Assembly: GCF_000194625.1 (NCBI RefSeq) | Contig: NC_015320.1 | Coordinates: forward strand, 62,001 to 126,000 | DNA from: Archaeoglobus veneficus SNP6 | GTDB lineage: Archaea; Halobacteriota; Archaeoglobi; Archaeoglobales; Archaeoglobaceae | Reading direction: 5' to 3' | DNA length: 64,000 nt | In this document: positions 50,325 through 59,238 of the stretch, piece after piece | Layout of the letters: each line of letters opens with the position of its first letter | How positions within the stretch are numbered: the first letter of the stretch is position 1 | The notes under the pieces: model-generated | Database searches by the model: none | What the model was told of the DNA's origin: nothing | What the model saw: only the letters and a program-made list of their open reading frames with translations | Program-made: the position numbers and the translations under genes

Positions 50325-51112
50325 GCTTCTGCCACCTCCATCCTAACCGCTGGCTTTTTTACGGCCATCTTCTTCTGCTGCCACGCTCTTATCGCTCTCA
50401 GCAGGTCTATCTTTCTGAACTCGGGCCAGTAAGCGTCGCAGAAGTAAGCAACGCTGTTGGCAGTCTGCCAGGGCAGGAAGTTTGAAAGCCTTTGCTCCCC
50501 ACCAGTTCTTATCACGAGGTCAACGCTCGCGTAGTCGCCCTCACCGTAAAGGTATTTCTCAAGAGTTTTGGCGTCGATGTCTCTGCTTCGCAGTACTCCT
50601 CTCCTAACGTCGTGCAGCACGCCCCTTATTGCGTCGATCAGCTCCTGTCTGCCACCGTAGGCAAGAGCTATGTTGAGGTTGAAGTTTCCATAGCCTTGCG
50701 TTGCTTTCTCCACTTCTCTGATGGCCTCTCTAACGTATTCGGGCAGCATTTCCAGCTTTCCGATAACTTTAACCTTCACCCTGTTTCTGTGTATTCTCCT
50801 GTCCTTCGCGAGCCTCCTGAGTTCCTTCGCCACTAACTTGAATATGTTCTGCTTCTCCTCCTCGCTCCTATTGAAGTTTTCTGTGGAGAAAGCGTACACT
50901 GTAACGTTCTTTATTCCCAGTTCCCAGCACCAGTTGAGCACTTCTTCAGCCTTCCTCGAACCGAAGACGTGGCCAGCCTGCGGTGGCAGGCCGCGTCTCC
51001 TTGCAAATCTTCTGTTTCCATCCATAATGATAGCTACGTGGTTGGGCATTCCGAAGGGCTTAATCTCCTTTATGAGCATTCTTTCGTAGATGAACCTGAT
51101 GAATCTGATCAT
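50321..51112 (-). CDS. uppS: Cis-prenyltransferase (undecaprenyl/dolichyl diphosphate synthase family)
   Basis: The 263-residue protein starts MIRFIRFIYERM at 51110-51112. Motifs are IIMDGNRRFARRRG (catalytic Asp), AFSTENFNRS, ALAYGGRQEL and VIRTGGEQRLSNFLPWQ. It makes the polyprenyl chain for dolichol used in N-glycosylation (compare AglJ). It is coupled to DUF2551 upstream by ATGA and to prf1 downstream by ATGA. Confidence 0.95.
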   Translation of the reverse strand: MIRFIRFIYERMLIKEIKPFGMPNHVAIIMDGNRRFARRRGLPPQAGHVFGSRKAEEVLNWCWELGIKNVTVYAFSTENFNRSEEEKQNIFKLVAKELRRLAKDRRIHRNRVKVKVIGKLEMLPEYVREAIREVEKATQGYGNFNLNIALAYGGRQELIDAIRGVLHDVRRGVLRSRDIDAKTLEKYLYGEGDYASVDLVIRTGGEQRLSNFLPWQTANSVAYFCDAYWPEFRKIDLLRAIRAWQQKKMAVKKPAVRMEVAEA

Positions 51113-51405
51113 TTTCCTTCGTACTCCCGAAGGATTTCCCTGACGAGATCTGCGTATTCGGGTTTGATATAGTACCTGTTCTTCTCTCCAAGCTCGGTTT
51201 TGATGATCCCGAGGCGTGCACACATCAGCCCAACCATCGCAGATACTCCGCGCTGGTTTATCGCCCTTGTACTGAGTCTCTCGAATATCTCGTCGGTAGT
51301 GTACTTTCCTCCTTCGAGGAGAATCCTGAGTAGTTCTTTCCTTATCCCACTTCTGTCTCTCTCGAGGTACTTCCTGAGTCTTGACTCAATTTCCTGCCTG
51401 TTCAT
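51109..51405 (-). CDS. DUF2551 winged-helix protein
   Basis: The 98-residue protein starts MNRQEIESRLRKYL at 51403-51405. A winged-helix pattern follows: ELLRILLEGGKYTTDEIFERL, AINQRGVSAMVGLMCARLG, then wing TELGEKNRYYI. It is annotated DUF2551 in methanogens and Archaeoglobus; a regulator role is inferred. Confidence 0.85.
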   Translation of the reverse strand: MNRQEIESRLRKYLERDRSGIRKELLRILLEGGKYTTDEIFERLSTRAINQRGVSAMVGLMCARLGIIKTELGEKNRYYIKPEYADLVREILREYEGK

Positions 51406-51409
51406 GCTC

Positions 51410-52405
51410 TCACAGCGGTATCGATTCCACGACAATTCTCTTTGATGTCGGGTATCTCTCAATGATACTTACCTTAAGGCCGGCAGCTTTTAAATCTTCA
51501 CTCCTTTCCTCCACAAACTCGATGGAGGTCTCCACTCCACCTTCCACAACCACGTATTCTACTCCCTCGGCATCGAGTATTTTCTTTGCAACCTCGATGT
51601 CGCCTTCAATAAACCCGCAGAGCAGAGTCCCGTCGTTTGTGACTCTGTAAAAGTCAGGGTGGTTGAATGCCATCCGTATGAGTCTTCTCCTAAGCTGGGC
51701 CTTGTCTTTAAAGAGAGCCGTGCAGTAGTGGAACTTTTCCACCACTTCGGCATACATCCTCGCTATTTCTCCGCTTTTAACATCTCCATAGAACTCTCCC
51801 GGCTCGTAGCCTCTGGCAATAAGCTCGTCGAAGTTGGTGGAGGAGAACTCGAGCTCGTTCAGGTTCATAAAAGCGTCGCACTCATTGACGAGCCTTGCAA
51901 GCTCCTCGGAAAACCTCAGCGCTGGAATCTCGATTCCTGCGTCCATGCCGAGCTTCTTCGCGTAAACGATGGGCTCCCTGAATCTCTCAACACCTTCAAG
52001 ATTTATTGGATGAAAGCGGATTTCGTCGATATATTCTGCAAGCTTCTCCACTACGTGGGGTTTAGCAGGAATGCTCGTGTAGATGTGCACATGCAGGTCG
52101 AAGGACTTAAAGAGCTTTGCAAATTCGAGAACCTTTTCGAGCTTTATCAGTGGTTCTCCTCCGGTGATGGATGCTCCCATTGCATCCATCAGCTCTATTT
52201 CGGCAATGACGTCGTCAGCACTCCTTACCTCTCTCTCGTTGGCGAAAATGACATCTTTGCCCCTCCTCTCCTCCGAAATGGGGCAGTAGAAGCAGGAGTG
52301 CGGACACTCCCCAGTAACAAAGAGGACGAGTTTTGCGCCCCTCCTGCACAATTTGCAGCCTTCGCTCAGGTATCTGTAGTAGCTTCCAGCCTCTATTCTC
52401 TTCAT
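51410..52405 (-). CDS. Radical-SAM protein (COG2108)
   Basis: The 331-residue protein starts MKRIEAGSYYRYL at 52403-52405, coupled to lysS (ATGA). Cysteines CKLCRRG precede the cluster motif CPHSCFYC. GASITGGEPLIK matches the SAM GGE motif. The C-terminal part has an RYPTSKR segment. COG2108 is archaeal; no substrate is known. Confidence 0.87.
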   Translation of the reverse strand: MKRIEAGSYYRYLSEGCKLCRRGAKLVLFVTGECPHSCFYCPISEERRGKDVIFANEREVRSADDVIAEIELMDAMGASITGGEPLIKLEKVLEFAKLFKSFDLHVHIYTSIPAKPHVVEKLAEYIDEIRFHPINLEGVERFREPIVYAKKLGMDAGIEIPALRFSEELARLVNECDAFMNLNELEFSSTNFDELIARGYEPGEFYGDVKSGEIARMYAEVVEKFHYCTALFKDKAQLRRRLIRMAFNHPDFYRVTNDGTLLCGFIEGDIEVAKKILDAEGVEYVVVEGGVETSIEFVEERSEDLKAAGLKVSIIERYPTSKRIVVESIPL

Positions 52406-53886
52406 ACTTTCAGTCTTCTCTTCACCCACTCTATGCCAAGAGACTTGATGAAGTAGCCAGCCCTCGGCCCATACGTTTTTCCGAGAATGGCCTTGTAGAT
52501 TGCTTTGAAGGCCTTCGCTGGCTTTATACCAAGCTCGTTTGCAACCTCGTAAACCAGTTCGTGGATGTCCTCAGGGTTCATGTCTTCCTTCAGCCTTTCC
52601 GCATACTCGTTGAGGAACTTCCTCTCCTCCTCGCTGAACTCCACATCAACGCTGTCCTTAATCTCAAACTTCAACTTCTCAGGTGCGAACTTTTCAAGCC
52701 ATCTCTTCGCGTAAACAAGCCTTCGCTCCACATCCTTCCTCGTAACCTCATCGATTTTGTAACCCGTCCTTTCGAGAATCTTGAGAACTTCGTCAAGGTT
52801 CCACTTAGCGATCTGACCAACGACTATTAGGTGTCTGAAAGGCACCTCAGAATATTCCACCTTTTCAACCATCGAAAGCTCTACGCTTCTATCCTTGTTC
52901 ATCGCAGCCTCCTCGAACTCATCAACGAGGTCGAGAAGCGCCGCAGGATCGAACTCTATGTGCCTTTCAGGCTTGGAGCGGATGATTATGTAACGGACAA
53001 TTTCAGGAGGTAAAACATCAACCATTTCCCTTACAGGCACTACAATGCCCTTCGAGCTCTTCATGGCTCCTACGCCCTTCAGGTTTATCCACTCGTAGAC
53101 TATGGGGAAAGGCGGCTCGAAGCCAAAGACTTCCCTCGCCAGTCTCACGCCTGTGTCGTAGCTTCCACCCGCTGCTGCATGATCTTTTCCGAAGGGCTCG
53201 CACGTAATGCCGAGGATTTTCCATCTTGCCGGCCAGTCAATACGCCACGCGAGCTTTCCTCCTCCCTTGTACGAGGCTTTTCCTTCGTGCCCGCACTGGC
53301 AGGAGTAGTATATCCAGTCATCATCGAAGCCTGTAACCCTTGCAGAGTTTATTCTACCACACTTCTCGCAGAGAGGCATGAAAGGACTCCAGCTATCGTC
53401 AACAGCCCTTCCCGTAACCTCTTTTATTATCTGGGCGATTTTATCCCTGTTCCTGAGGGATGTTTTTATGGCTTCCTCGTACCTCCCTTCCTTGTACATC
53501 TCATCAGCCTTCTCAACCCTGACATCTATGCCGAGGATGTCGAGAGATTCGAGGAAGGGCTGGAGGAAGTGCTCTGCATAACTTTCATGACACCCCTCGG
53601 GGTCGGGAATTTCGCTGAGGGGCATACCCACGTAGTTCTCGTATTCTTCGGGAAGGAACGGATACCTCTTTCGCAGCGGGTCGAACGTGTCGGCTATGTA
53701 GATCATCTCCGCTTCTCCGCCCCTGTCTATGACGGCCCTCCTTACCGCATCGGCCGTAAGCATTTCTCTCAGGTTTCCGAGATGAATGTGGCCTGAGGGG
53801 GTTATACCCGTGGCTATCCTGTGTTTCTTTCCCCTCTTCAGCAGTTCATCTGCAATACAGTCAGCCCAGTGAATTTCGTGACTCAT
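52402..53886 (-). CDS. lysS: Lysyl-tRNA synthetase, class I
   Basis: The 494-residue enzyme charges tRNA-Lys; the class I form is typical of euryarchaea. It shows the HIGH variant SGHIHLGN and a KMSKS-like AMKSSKG, a zinc-binding insert CEKCGRI...CQCGHEG, and a C-terminal helical anticodon-binding cage. The start MSHEIHWAD at 53884-53886 is preferred over an upstream in-frame codon. It heads a five-gene operon. Confidence 0.97.
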   Translation of the reverse strand: MSHEIHWADCIADELLKRGKKHRIATGITPSGHIHLGNLREMLTADAVRRAVIDRGGEAEMIYIADTFDPLRKRYPFLPEEYENYVGMPLSEIPDPEGCHESYAEHFLQPFLESLDILGIDVRVEKADEMYKEGRYEEAIKTSLRNRDKIAQIIKEVTGRAVDDSWSPFMPLCEKCGRINSARVTGFDDDWIYYSCQCGHEGKASYKGGGKLAWRIDWPARWKILGITCEPFGKDHAAAGGSYDTGVRLAREVFGFEPPFPIVYEWINLKGVGAMKSSKGIVVPVREMVDVLPPEIVRYIIIRSKPERHIEFDPAALLDLVDEFEEAAMNKDRSVELSMVEKVEYSEVPFRHLIVVGQIAKWNLDEVLKILERTGYKIDEVTRKDVERRLVYAKRWLEKFAPEKLKFEIKDSVDVEFSEEERKFLNEYAERLKEDMNPEDIHELVYEVANELGIKPAKAFKAIYKAILGKTYGPRAGYFIKSLGIEWVKRRLKV

Positions 53887-53963
53887 AGTAACACCCGAAA
53901 CGCTGAGCACTTTAAGTGCTGGCTATTTATGCGTTACTGCGGGACGATTAGGCTTATTAACAG

Positions 53964-54869
53964 ATGGCACGGGAAAGGGGCATGGCAAGGAGGCTCTACA
54001 TTGCTGCTTTATTTTTAACCATGCTCATATGGGCCGGCTCATTTATAGCGATAAAAATTGCGCTCAGGGAGCTTTCACCCTTCAACCTCGCTTTTTACAG
54101 ATTTCTGATTGCAACACCTCTCATGCTCATCGCGTGCAGAAATCTCAGATTGCCTGAGTTGAAAGATTTGCCAAACATCGTTGTTCTCGCCCTGACGGGG
54201 GTGACTCTTCTTTACGCTGTTCAGTTTCTTGCGCTTAAACTCACGACTGCAACCAACGCATCCATCCTCATAAACACCTGTGCGATCTTTATAGCCCTGA
54301 TGTCGTACATTTTGCTCGGAGAGAGATTTACCGGGCTAAAGGTTGCCGGAATCATTGTATCCTTTGTAGGAGTGGTTATGATAATCTCCAACGGATTTAA
54401 TGCGGGCTTCTCTGGACAAACGGCTCTTGGAGACGTTCTCATGGTCTTCGATGGCCTGCTGTGGGCAATCTACACAGTTCTCGGTAAGCGCCTGCTCGAA
54501 AAATATGGGGCTGGAGCGCTTACAGCCTATGCCTTCGCAGCGGGCACTTTTTTACTGCTCCCATTTGCCCTTTATGAAGGAATCGAGGACATTTTCTCCC
54601 TGACTCCTCAGGCCTGGGCTTCACTACTATATCTCTCAGTCCTTTGCTCCGTTTTCGCATACGTCGTATGGTATGCAGCGCTTTCGCACATGGACGCGAC
54701 GGAAGTAGCAGTCTTCGTTTACCTTGTACCTCTCTTTACGGCCATCATGGCGGTTTTTCTCCTTGGAGAGGAGATAACACCATTTATTGCTGTCGGAGGT
54801 GTGCTGACGATAGCGGGAGTATACATGGTGGAACAGTACTCTTTTAGGCATACCGAAAATCTTAAATAA
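53964..54869 (+). CDS. EamA/DMT-family transporter
   Basis: The 301-residue protein has ten membrane helices in two EamA repeats (about 15-140 and 150-290), with typical motifs LIWAGSFIAIKIALRELSP and ALSHMDATEVAVFVYLVPLFTAIMA. Known DMT exporters carry amino acids or other metabolites; the substrate is unknown. A second ATG at 53982 is an alternative start. Confidence 0.9.
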   Translation: MARERGMARRLYIAALFLTMLIWAGSFIAIKIALRELSPFNLAFYRFLIATPLMLIACRNLRLPELKDLPNIVVLALTGVTLLYAVQFLALKLTTATNASILINTCAIFIALMSYILLGERFTGLKVAGIIVSFVGVVMIISNGFNAGFSGQTALGDVLMVFDGLLWAIYTVLGKRLLEKYGAGALTAYAFAAGTFLLLPFALYEGIEDIFSLTPQAWASLLYLSVLCSVFAYVVWYAALSHMDATEVAVFVYLVPLFTAIMAVFLLGEEITPFIAVGGVLTIAGVYMVEQYSFRHTENLK

Positions 54870-54884
54870 TTTAGGACTACCTAA
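54862..54884 (+). promoter_or_regulatory. Promoter with a DtxR/MntR-type operator for feoA-dtxR
   Basis: TTAGG-ACTA-CCTAA (54871-54884) is a perfect inverted repeat like DtxR-family binding sites. It directly follows a TATA-like cttaaataat (54861-54870) and lies 7 bp before feoA. Metal-dependent autorepression by the DtxR-type protein encoded second in the operon is the likely logic. Confidence 0.65.
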
Positions 54885-54891
54885 CAGACTG

Positions 54892-55128
54892 ATGAGTCTT
54901 ACTCCACTTGCACTGATGAAAGAAGGTAGCAGAGGTATCGTTGCCAGCATAGCCGGTGGAAGAGGAGCTCACAGAAATCTCGAAGATCTCGGAATCGTCG
55001 CTGGAAAGGAAATCAGAGTTATCAGGAACTCCGGCGGGGCGGTTCTAGTTGCCGTTAACGGAACTCGCCTTGTTGTTGGCAGAGGACTTGCCATGAAGGT
55101 GATGGTAGATGCTGAGCAGAAGAACTGA
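54892..55128 (+). CDS. feoA: FeoA-domain protein
   Basis: The 78-residue SH3-like protein has LTPLALMKEGSRGIVASIAGGRGAHRNLEDLGIVAGKEIRVI, the FeoA core. It normally assists FeoB in Fe2+ uptake. No feoB follows here; instead a DtxR-type regulator overlaps its end by 20 bp. Confidence 0.92.
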   Translation: MSLTPLALMKEGSRGIVASIAGGRGAHRNLEDLGIVAGKEIRVIRNSGGAVLVAVNGTRLVVGRGLAMKVMVDAEQKN

Positions 55129-55558
55129 AGACTACCTCGAAGCAATATATCAGTTGAGCATGGAGAAAGGTTACACGAGAATAAAGGACATCGCCTCAAA
55201 GCTGAACGTAAAGCCTGCAAGTGTTTCGGAGATGGTTGCCAAGCTCGCAAAGGAAGGTTACGTTGTTTACGAGAAGAGGCTTTTCGTGGCCCTTACGGAG
55301 AAGGGCAAAACTGTTGCAGAGAGCGTGAAGGAGAGGAGGGAAATTCTCGTAAAGTTCCTCGTTACCCTTGGTGTTCCGAAACACATTGCGGAGGAGGACG
55401 CGTGCATAATTGAACACGTTCTGCATCCTGAAACAGTTACGCAGCTTAAGAAGTTCGTGAAGTTTGTTGAGGAATCCCCAATTGACCCGAAGTGGCTGAA
55501 CCACTTCAGAGAGTTCTGCCGGAGCGGAGTGCATCCGTGTAAAGTTTCTTTGAGGTAA
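55109..55558 (+). CDS. DtxR/MntR-family metal-dependent regulator
   Basis: The 149-residue protein has a winged HTH (TEDYLEAIYQLSMEKGYTRIKDIASKLNVKPASVSEMVAKLAKEGYV) and a dimerisation/metal domain with HIAEEDACIIEHVLHPE (His, Glu and Cys ligands) and CRSGVHPC at the end. Known relatives such as MDR1 of A. fulgidus repress iron-uptake operons. It likely binds the repeat at 54871-54884. Confidence 0.92.
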   Translation: MLSRRTEDYLEAIYQLSMEKGYTRIKDIASKLNVKPASVSEMVAKLAKEGYVVYEKRLFVALTEKGKTVAESVKERREILVKFLVTLGVPKHIAEEDACIIEHVLHPETVTQLKKFVKFVEESPIDPKWLNHFREFCRSGVHPCKVSLR

Positions 55559-55594
55559 CCGATAACCCGGATTGGAAAGATTAAAAATAGAAGA

Positions 55595-56428
55595 TTACTT
55601 GCCCACAAAAACGGGCACTTCTGCTCTTCTCACCACGCAGTCGGCTGTGCTTCCGAATATGCCACCGCCAGAGAAACCCACCATTATGAGTGTCGCCCCT
55701 TTCTCCTTCGCAACTCTAAGGATTTCCTTGCACGGCTTTCCTTCCGCTATAACCTTCTCTACCCTGTCTAACTGGGAGGCAATGCTATCAAGCTTCGACT
55801 CAACTTCTTCCCTGTCCTCTCCCTTTTCCATCACGTGCAGCAGCACGACTTCCCTGCCTGCCATGCCTTTAACGTAGTCAAGCAGTTTTTCTGAACTCGG
55901 GGAGAAGTCAGTGGCGTAGAGAATTCGGTCGAGCATTTTTCCGAGTGCTAGCTCGCAGTAGTAGGCTCCGTCTTTTTCGGCAACTTTGAGCTTTGTTACG
56001 ATTACAGGAACTTTTGACGTTCTGAGCACACCCTCAGAAACGCTGCCAAGGAAGGTTGTGGAGAGCATCCCCCTTCCCTTGGCACCCATGAGTATTGCCG
56101 AGACATTTTCCTCATCAGCAACCTTTGCGATTTCTGTAACTGGGTCTCCTACTGTTATGACGTACCTGGCCTTTATTCCCATCTCCTCGACGATCTTTGT
56201 CCTTTCTTTGAGTTTCTCCTCAGCAACCTTTGTCGCGTCTCTTATCAGGTCTTCAGCGCTCACACCAGCAAAGGAGTCAACGTACTCCAGGATTTCTCTT
56301 TCAATCACATGGAGGAGGATTACCTCCTTCACTCCAAGCTCAATGAGTTCCTGACCGCATTCAAGGGTCTTGTCAGCGTACCTTGAAAAATCAGTGGGAA
56401 AAAGAATTCTATCAAGCACTCGTGACAC
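55595..56428 (-). CDS. Tandem universal stress protein
   Basis: The 277-residue protein has two Usp domains (about 1-148 and 160-277), each starting LDRIL(F/Y)(P/A)TDFS. ATP-binding type motifs are GAKGRGMLSTTFLGSVSEGVLR in the first and GFSGGGIFGSTADCVVRRAEVP in the second. It overlaps the permease gene by 17 bp, so it may sense nucleotide state for transport. Confidence 0.93.
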   Translation of the reverse strand: MSRVLDRILFPTDFSRYADKTLECGQELIELGVKEVILLHVIEREILEYVDSFAGVSAEDLIRDATKVAEEKLKERTKIVEEMGIKARYVITVGDPVTEIAKVADEENVSAILMGAKGRGMLSTTFLGSVSEGVLRTSKVPVIVTKLKVAEKDGAYYCELALGKMLDRILYATDFSPSSEKLLDYVKGMAGREVVLLHVMEKGEDREEVESKLDSIASQLDRVEKVIAEGKPCKEILRVAKEKGATLIMVGFSGGGIFGSTADCVVRRAEVPVFVGK

Positions 56429-57797
56429 CTCCTGCTGCTGGCACCCTTTCCATGGCCTCGAGCTTCTCCAGTGTGCCCTTCTTGAGCGCTCCGATGTTCA
56501 GCATGTCGAGGACAGCGTGAGCAAAGTTTCCGTGTACGACTGAGAAGACTATTGCTGTGACAACTACTCCAAGTGCCGAAACTATGGTCTTTGAAGTTGC
56601 GAATGCCGTCCATGCGTCTGCGTATTTGAAGAGGAGCGCGTAGCATGTCATTGAGATTGCTCCCCAGAATACTGCCTTAGGCAGCAGCTTCTTCCTGTCA
56701 ACGCTGCTTGATACCAGGGCATCCTCAAGCATGCCTCTGCGAGCAAGCTCTTTCCTTACCTTTATCATGGGTGTCAGGACGATTATCGCACAGGCAACCA
56801 TGGCCATGAGCATTGTCCAGAATACCAGCTGATCTACCAGAGGTATCATTGACTCGTCAAGGGAAATCCACCCGAGCTGGTGGAGGTACTTGGGGATTGC
56901 CAGTGCCCTGCTAACCGTAACGATCAGCATTACCACTGCCATGGCGAGCTTGATCATATACTGCTTTACGTAGGTAGTTCCCACTGCTCCAATCTGAACG
57001 CCGAACAACGATCCGGCAAGAATAAGTGCTGTCATTCTGAAGTCAACAGCGCCGAGCTTGTATGCCCACGTGAATGTTCCGGTTAAGCCCATGACGAAGG
57101 CTACACCCAGCTCAGTACCACTTGCAACGGCACTCGGAGCACCTATTATGTATATCATCGATGGTACACCTATGAATCCACCAACTGCAATGGTTGCTGC
57201 AAGGAATCCAGTTGCAAAACCAGTCGGTATCGTGAGCCAGAGAGACTGCTTTCTTCCCGCAACCTTGAAGTGAATTATCGGCGGAATTCTGAACTTCTTC
57301 TCGAGCTTCATGGCGAGCTTCGGCTCTGTGTCCTCTAACCCGCCCTTCTTCGCCTTTATAACGTCCTTAATGCAGAGGGCTGCAACAGCTGGAAGAACGA
57401 TCAGGAACGCCAGGCTGACGTACAGGTTTGTTCCAGCAGTTCCGAGAGCCTCCAGAATCATCTCCTGTACTTTAATACCCACCTGAACTCCTGCTATTGC
57501 CGAGAACGCCATCAGGACTGCAAGCTTAACGTCGAGGTGTCCGATCTTAGCCCTCCTCCATGCACCAACCATTGCCTTCGGGAACTTGTGGCACATGTTA
57601 CTCGCAACCGCAATAGGGCCGGGAGCACCAATAGACATCATTCCAGGTGTAAGTACGAATGCTCCACCGCTGCCAATAAAGCCACTCAACATACCTCCAA
57701 GAATGCCCAGGAATATCAGAAACAGCGCCTCTTTCGGCCCTATTGCTATAAACATATCCGGGGTTATGGTCGCGTCTGGTGGAGGCAAACCTCCCAT
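56412..57797 (-). CDS. TauE/SafE (TSUP) family permease
   Basis: The 461-residue protein has about ten membrane helices in two repeats. Family motifs are GFIGSGGAFVLTPGMMSIGAPGPIAVASNMCHKFPKAMVG in the first and GGFIGVPSMIYIIGAPSAVASGTELGV in the second. TSUP proteins export sulfite, sulfonates or related anions, which suits a sulfur-metabolising organism. The start at 57795-57797 is four bases from a 14-codon leader ORF. The partner Usp gene follows. Confidence 0.9.
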   Translation of the reverse strand: MGGLPPPDATITPDMFIAIGPKEALFLIFLGILGGMLSGFIGSGGAFVLTPGMMSIGAPGPIAVASNMCHKFPKAMVGAWRRAKIGHLDVKLAVLMAFSAIAGVQVGIKVQEMILEALGTAGTNLYVSLAFLIVLPAVAALCIKDVIKAKKGGLEDTEPKLAMKLEKKFRIPPIIHFKVAGRKQSLWLTIPTGFATGFLAATIAVGGFIGVPSMIYIIGAPSAVASGTELGVAFVMGLTGTFTWAYKLGAVDFRMTALILAGSLFGVQIGAVGTTYVKQYMIKLAMAVVMLIVTVSRALAIPKYLHQLGWISLDESMIPLVDQLVFWTMLMAMVACAIIVLTPMIKVRKELARRGMLEDALVSSSVDRKKLLPKAVFWGAISMTCYALLFKYADAWTAFATSKTIVSALGVVVTAIVFSVVHGNFAHAVLDMLNIGALKKGTLEKLEAMERVPAAGGVTSA

Positions 57798-57799
57798 TT

Positions 57800-57844
57800 T
57801 CACCACCCCTCCTCAGTCGAATTTACTTCTACGTAGTCGTCCAT
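57800..57844 (-). CDS. 14-codon leader ORF before the TSUP permease
   Basis: The ATG at 57842-57844 follows GAGGTG by a normal spacing, and the product is MDDYVEVNSTEEGW. Its TGA (57800-57802) is 2 bp from the permease ATG, and its last codons contain the permease's Shine-Dalgarno (GAGGAGGGG). It could couple or tune permease translation (inference). Confidence 0.5.
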   Translation of the reverse strand: MDDYVEVNSTEEGW

Positions 57845-57854
57845 CTTTTCACCT

Positions 57855-58319
57855 CTATTTTGCTATCAAAACAGGTGTTTTTGCTTCAGCAACAATCTTC
57901 TCAGCCAGACCCTTTGAAAGTCCCTTGAGCGGGGACTTCCTGCATCCCACGATTATAACATCAGGCTTCAAGGTCTTCTCAGCCCTGAGTACCTCCTCAT
58001 CAGCAATTCCAAAGTGCATGCCAACGAATCTTGCATCTACGCCCTCGCTGGTAAGCTTCGAGATGACTTTTTCCACGATCCTCCTGCCCTTTTCCCTCAT
58101 CTCGCTGAAGAATCTCTTTTCTTCCTCAACAGATACCATGGGCGGAATGGGTTCCATGTCTACGATGTACTGCACAAGTACTACTGCATCGAAACCCGAT
58201 TTCACAAATTTTACGACACGCTCAGCAACGTCAGTCCCTGTGGAATCACTGATAACAAGCAGGACTCTTGCCCTGTTCTCTGGTATAGCCTCGGATTTAT
58301 TACTCTGCACTGTTATCAC
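57855..58319 (-). CDS. Universal stress protein-like, copy 1
   Basis: The 154-residue protein starts at a GTG (58317-58319) and is a single Usp-like domain: RVLLVISDSTGTDVAERVV, a long middle with FVGMHFGIADEEVLRAEKTLKPDVIIVG, ending TPVLIAK. The G2xG9 ATP loop is not obvious. The protein at 59239-59736 is a paralogue, and both face a ribbon-helix-helix gene. Confidence 0.85.
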   Translation of the reverse strand: MITVQSNKSEAIPENRARVLLVISDSTGTDVAERVVKFVKSGFDAVVLVQYIVDMEPIPPMVSVEEEKRFFSEMREKGRRIVEKVISKLTSEGVDARFVGMHFGIADEEVLRAEKTLKPDVIIVGCRKSPLKGLSKGLAEKIVAEAKTPVLIAK

Positions 58320-58468
58320 AACTACCTCACCTCCTCGCTGCCGGTGGTGTCCAATCTTTTGAAAATAAATCTTTTTGTGATAACTTAATATCTTTTATTG
58401 AACTTCACTACCATTCACTATCAGGATCGTACCATAGAATGATAAAGCACTACATTTTCGGATAGAAT

Positions 58469-58486
58469 ATTATAGTTAGTTATAAT
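58469..58486. promoter_or_regulatory. Inverted repeat in the first USP/RHH divergent region
   Basis: ATTATA-gttagt-TATAAT lies about 45 bp before the RHH gene. It may be an RHH operator. The equivalent region of the second unit instead has ACCAT-actgcc-ATGGT at 59859-59874. Confidence 0.4.
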
Positions 58487-58530
58487 TTATGAAGTAAAAT
58501 TTTTAAATCGTGGGTGTGCTGCCATACATC

Positions 58531-59091
58531 ATGGCTGAGAAGCTACGTAGAATATCAGTGGCAGTCGATGAAAGAACCAATGATCTGCTTAAAACTCTTG
58601 CAAGAAGAAAAAATAAAACCGTTTCAGAAATAATAAGAAGTGCTATCGGTATGTACTCAGAAATTGAGAACGGTGCTGGAATTTCACCAGAGAAGACCGT
58701 TGAATACCTTGAACTCCTGTCAAGCAAGGACCACGTCATAGTTGACATAGAACTGTGGACGGCCATACTCGACGAACTCACGCAGAAGGGTTCCGAGGAA
58801 TTCTGGGAACTCGTCGAAAAGATAGGCTACGAGCACGGAATTCAATATAAGGCTATGGGAATGACGAGAATTGATGACATACTGTCGCACCTTGAAAAAG
58901 AGAACTGGTTCAAGGTAAACACCAACAACGGGAGCTACACACTTGTACTGTTCACAAGGAGTGAGCAGAGAATTCTTAAAGTGTTTCTTCAGAGCATGTT
59001 CAAAGCCATCGGTCTCCCGGTAGAGATAATCGAGGGATTCAGAAAGCTCATAATCGTCAAGAAGAACTGCTCTACTGACGCTCTTTGCTAA
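58531..59091 (+). CDS. Ribbon-helix-helix regulator with a C-terminal sensor-like domain, copy 1
   Basis: The 186-residue protein starts MAEKLRRISVAVD at ATG 58531. An RHH (CopG-like) domain covers about 1-45. The C-terminal domain (about 65-180) is conserved with the copy at 59925-60518: VIVDIELW, LVEKIGYEHGIQY, ENWFKV and RSEQRILK. Its fold is not recognised with confidence, but GYEHGIQY recalls V4R-like ligand domains. Confidence 0.8.
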   Translation: MAEKLRRISVAVDERTNDLLKTLARRKNKTVSEIIRSAIGMYSEIENGAGISPEKTVEYLELLSSKDHVIVDIELWTAILDELTQKGSEEFWELVEKIGYEHGIQYKAMGMTRIDDILSHLEKENWFKVNTNNGSYTLVLFTRSEQRILKVFLQSMFKAIGLPVEIIEGFRKLIIVKKNCSTDALC

Positions 59092-59112
59092 GTCTGTACA
59101 AGATGTGTGAAA

Positions 59113-59139
59113 CCCCGACAGGTAACTTTATTGTCGGGG
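59113..59139 (+). terminator. 8-bp GC-rich hairpin after RHH copy 1
   Basis: ccccgaca (59113-59120) pairs with tgtcgggg (59132-59139) across 11 nt, 21 bp after the RHH stop. No T-run follows directly. It is a transcript-end hairpin candidate. Confidence 0.45.
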
Positions 59140-59238
59140 AGTAGCAATTGGTCAGTATTCTAAATTGTGCAATTTAAAATAGCCTGAGGATTAAAATTGT
59201 AGCACCATAATTTATTAAAATAGTTACATTAAATAGCA

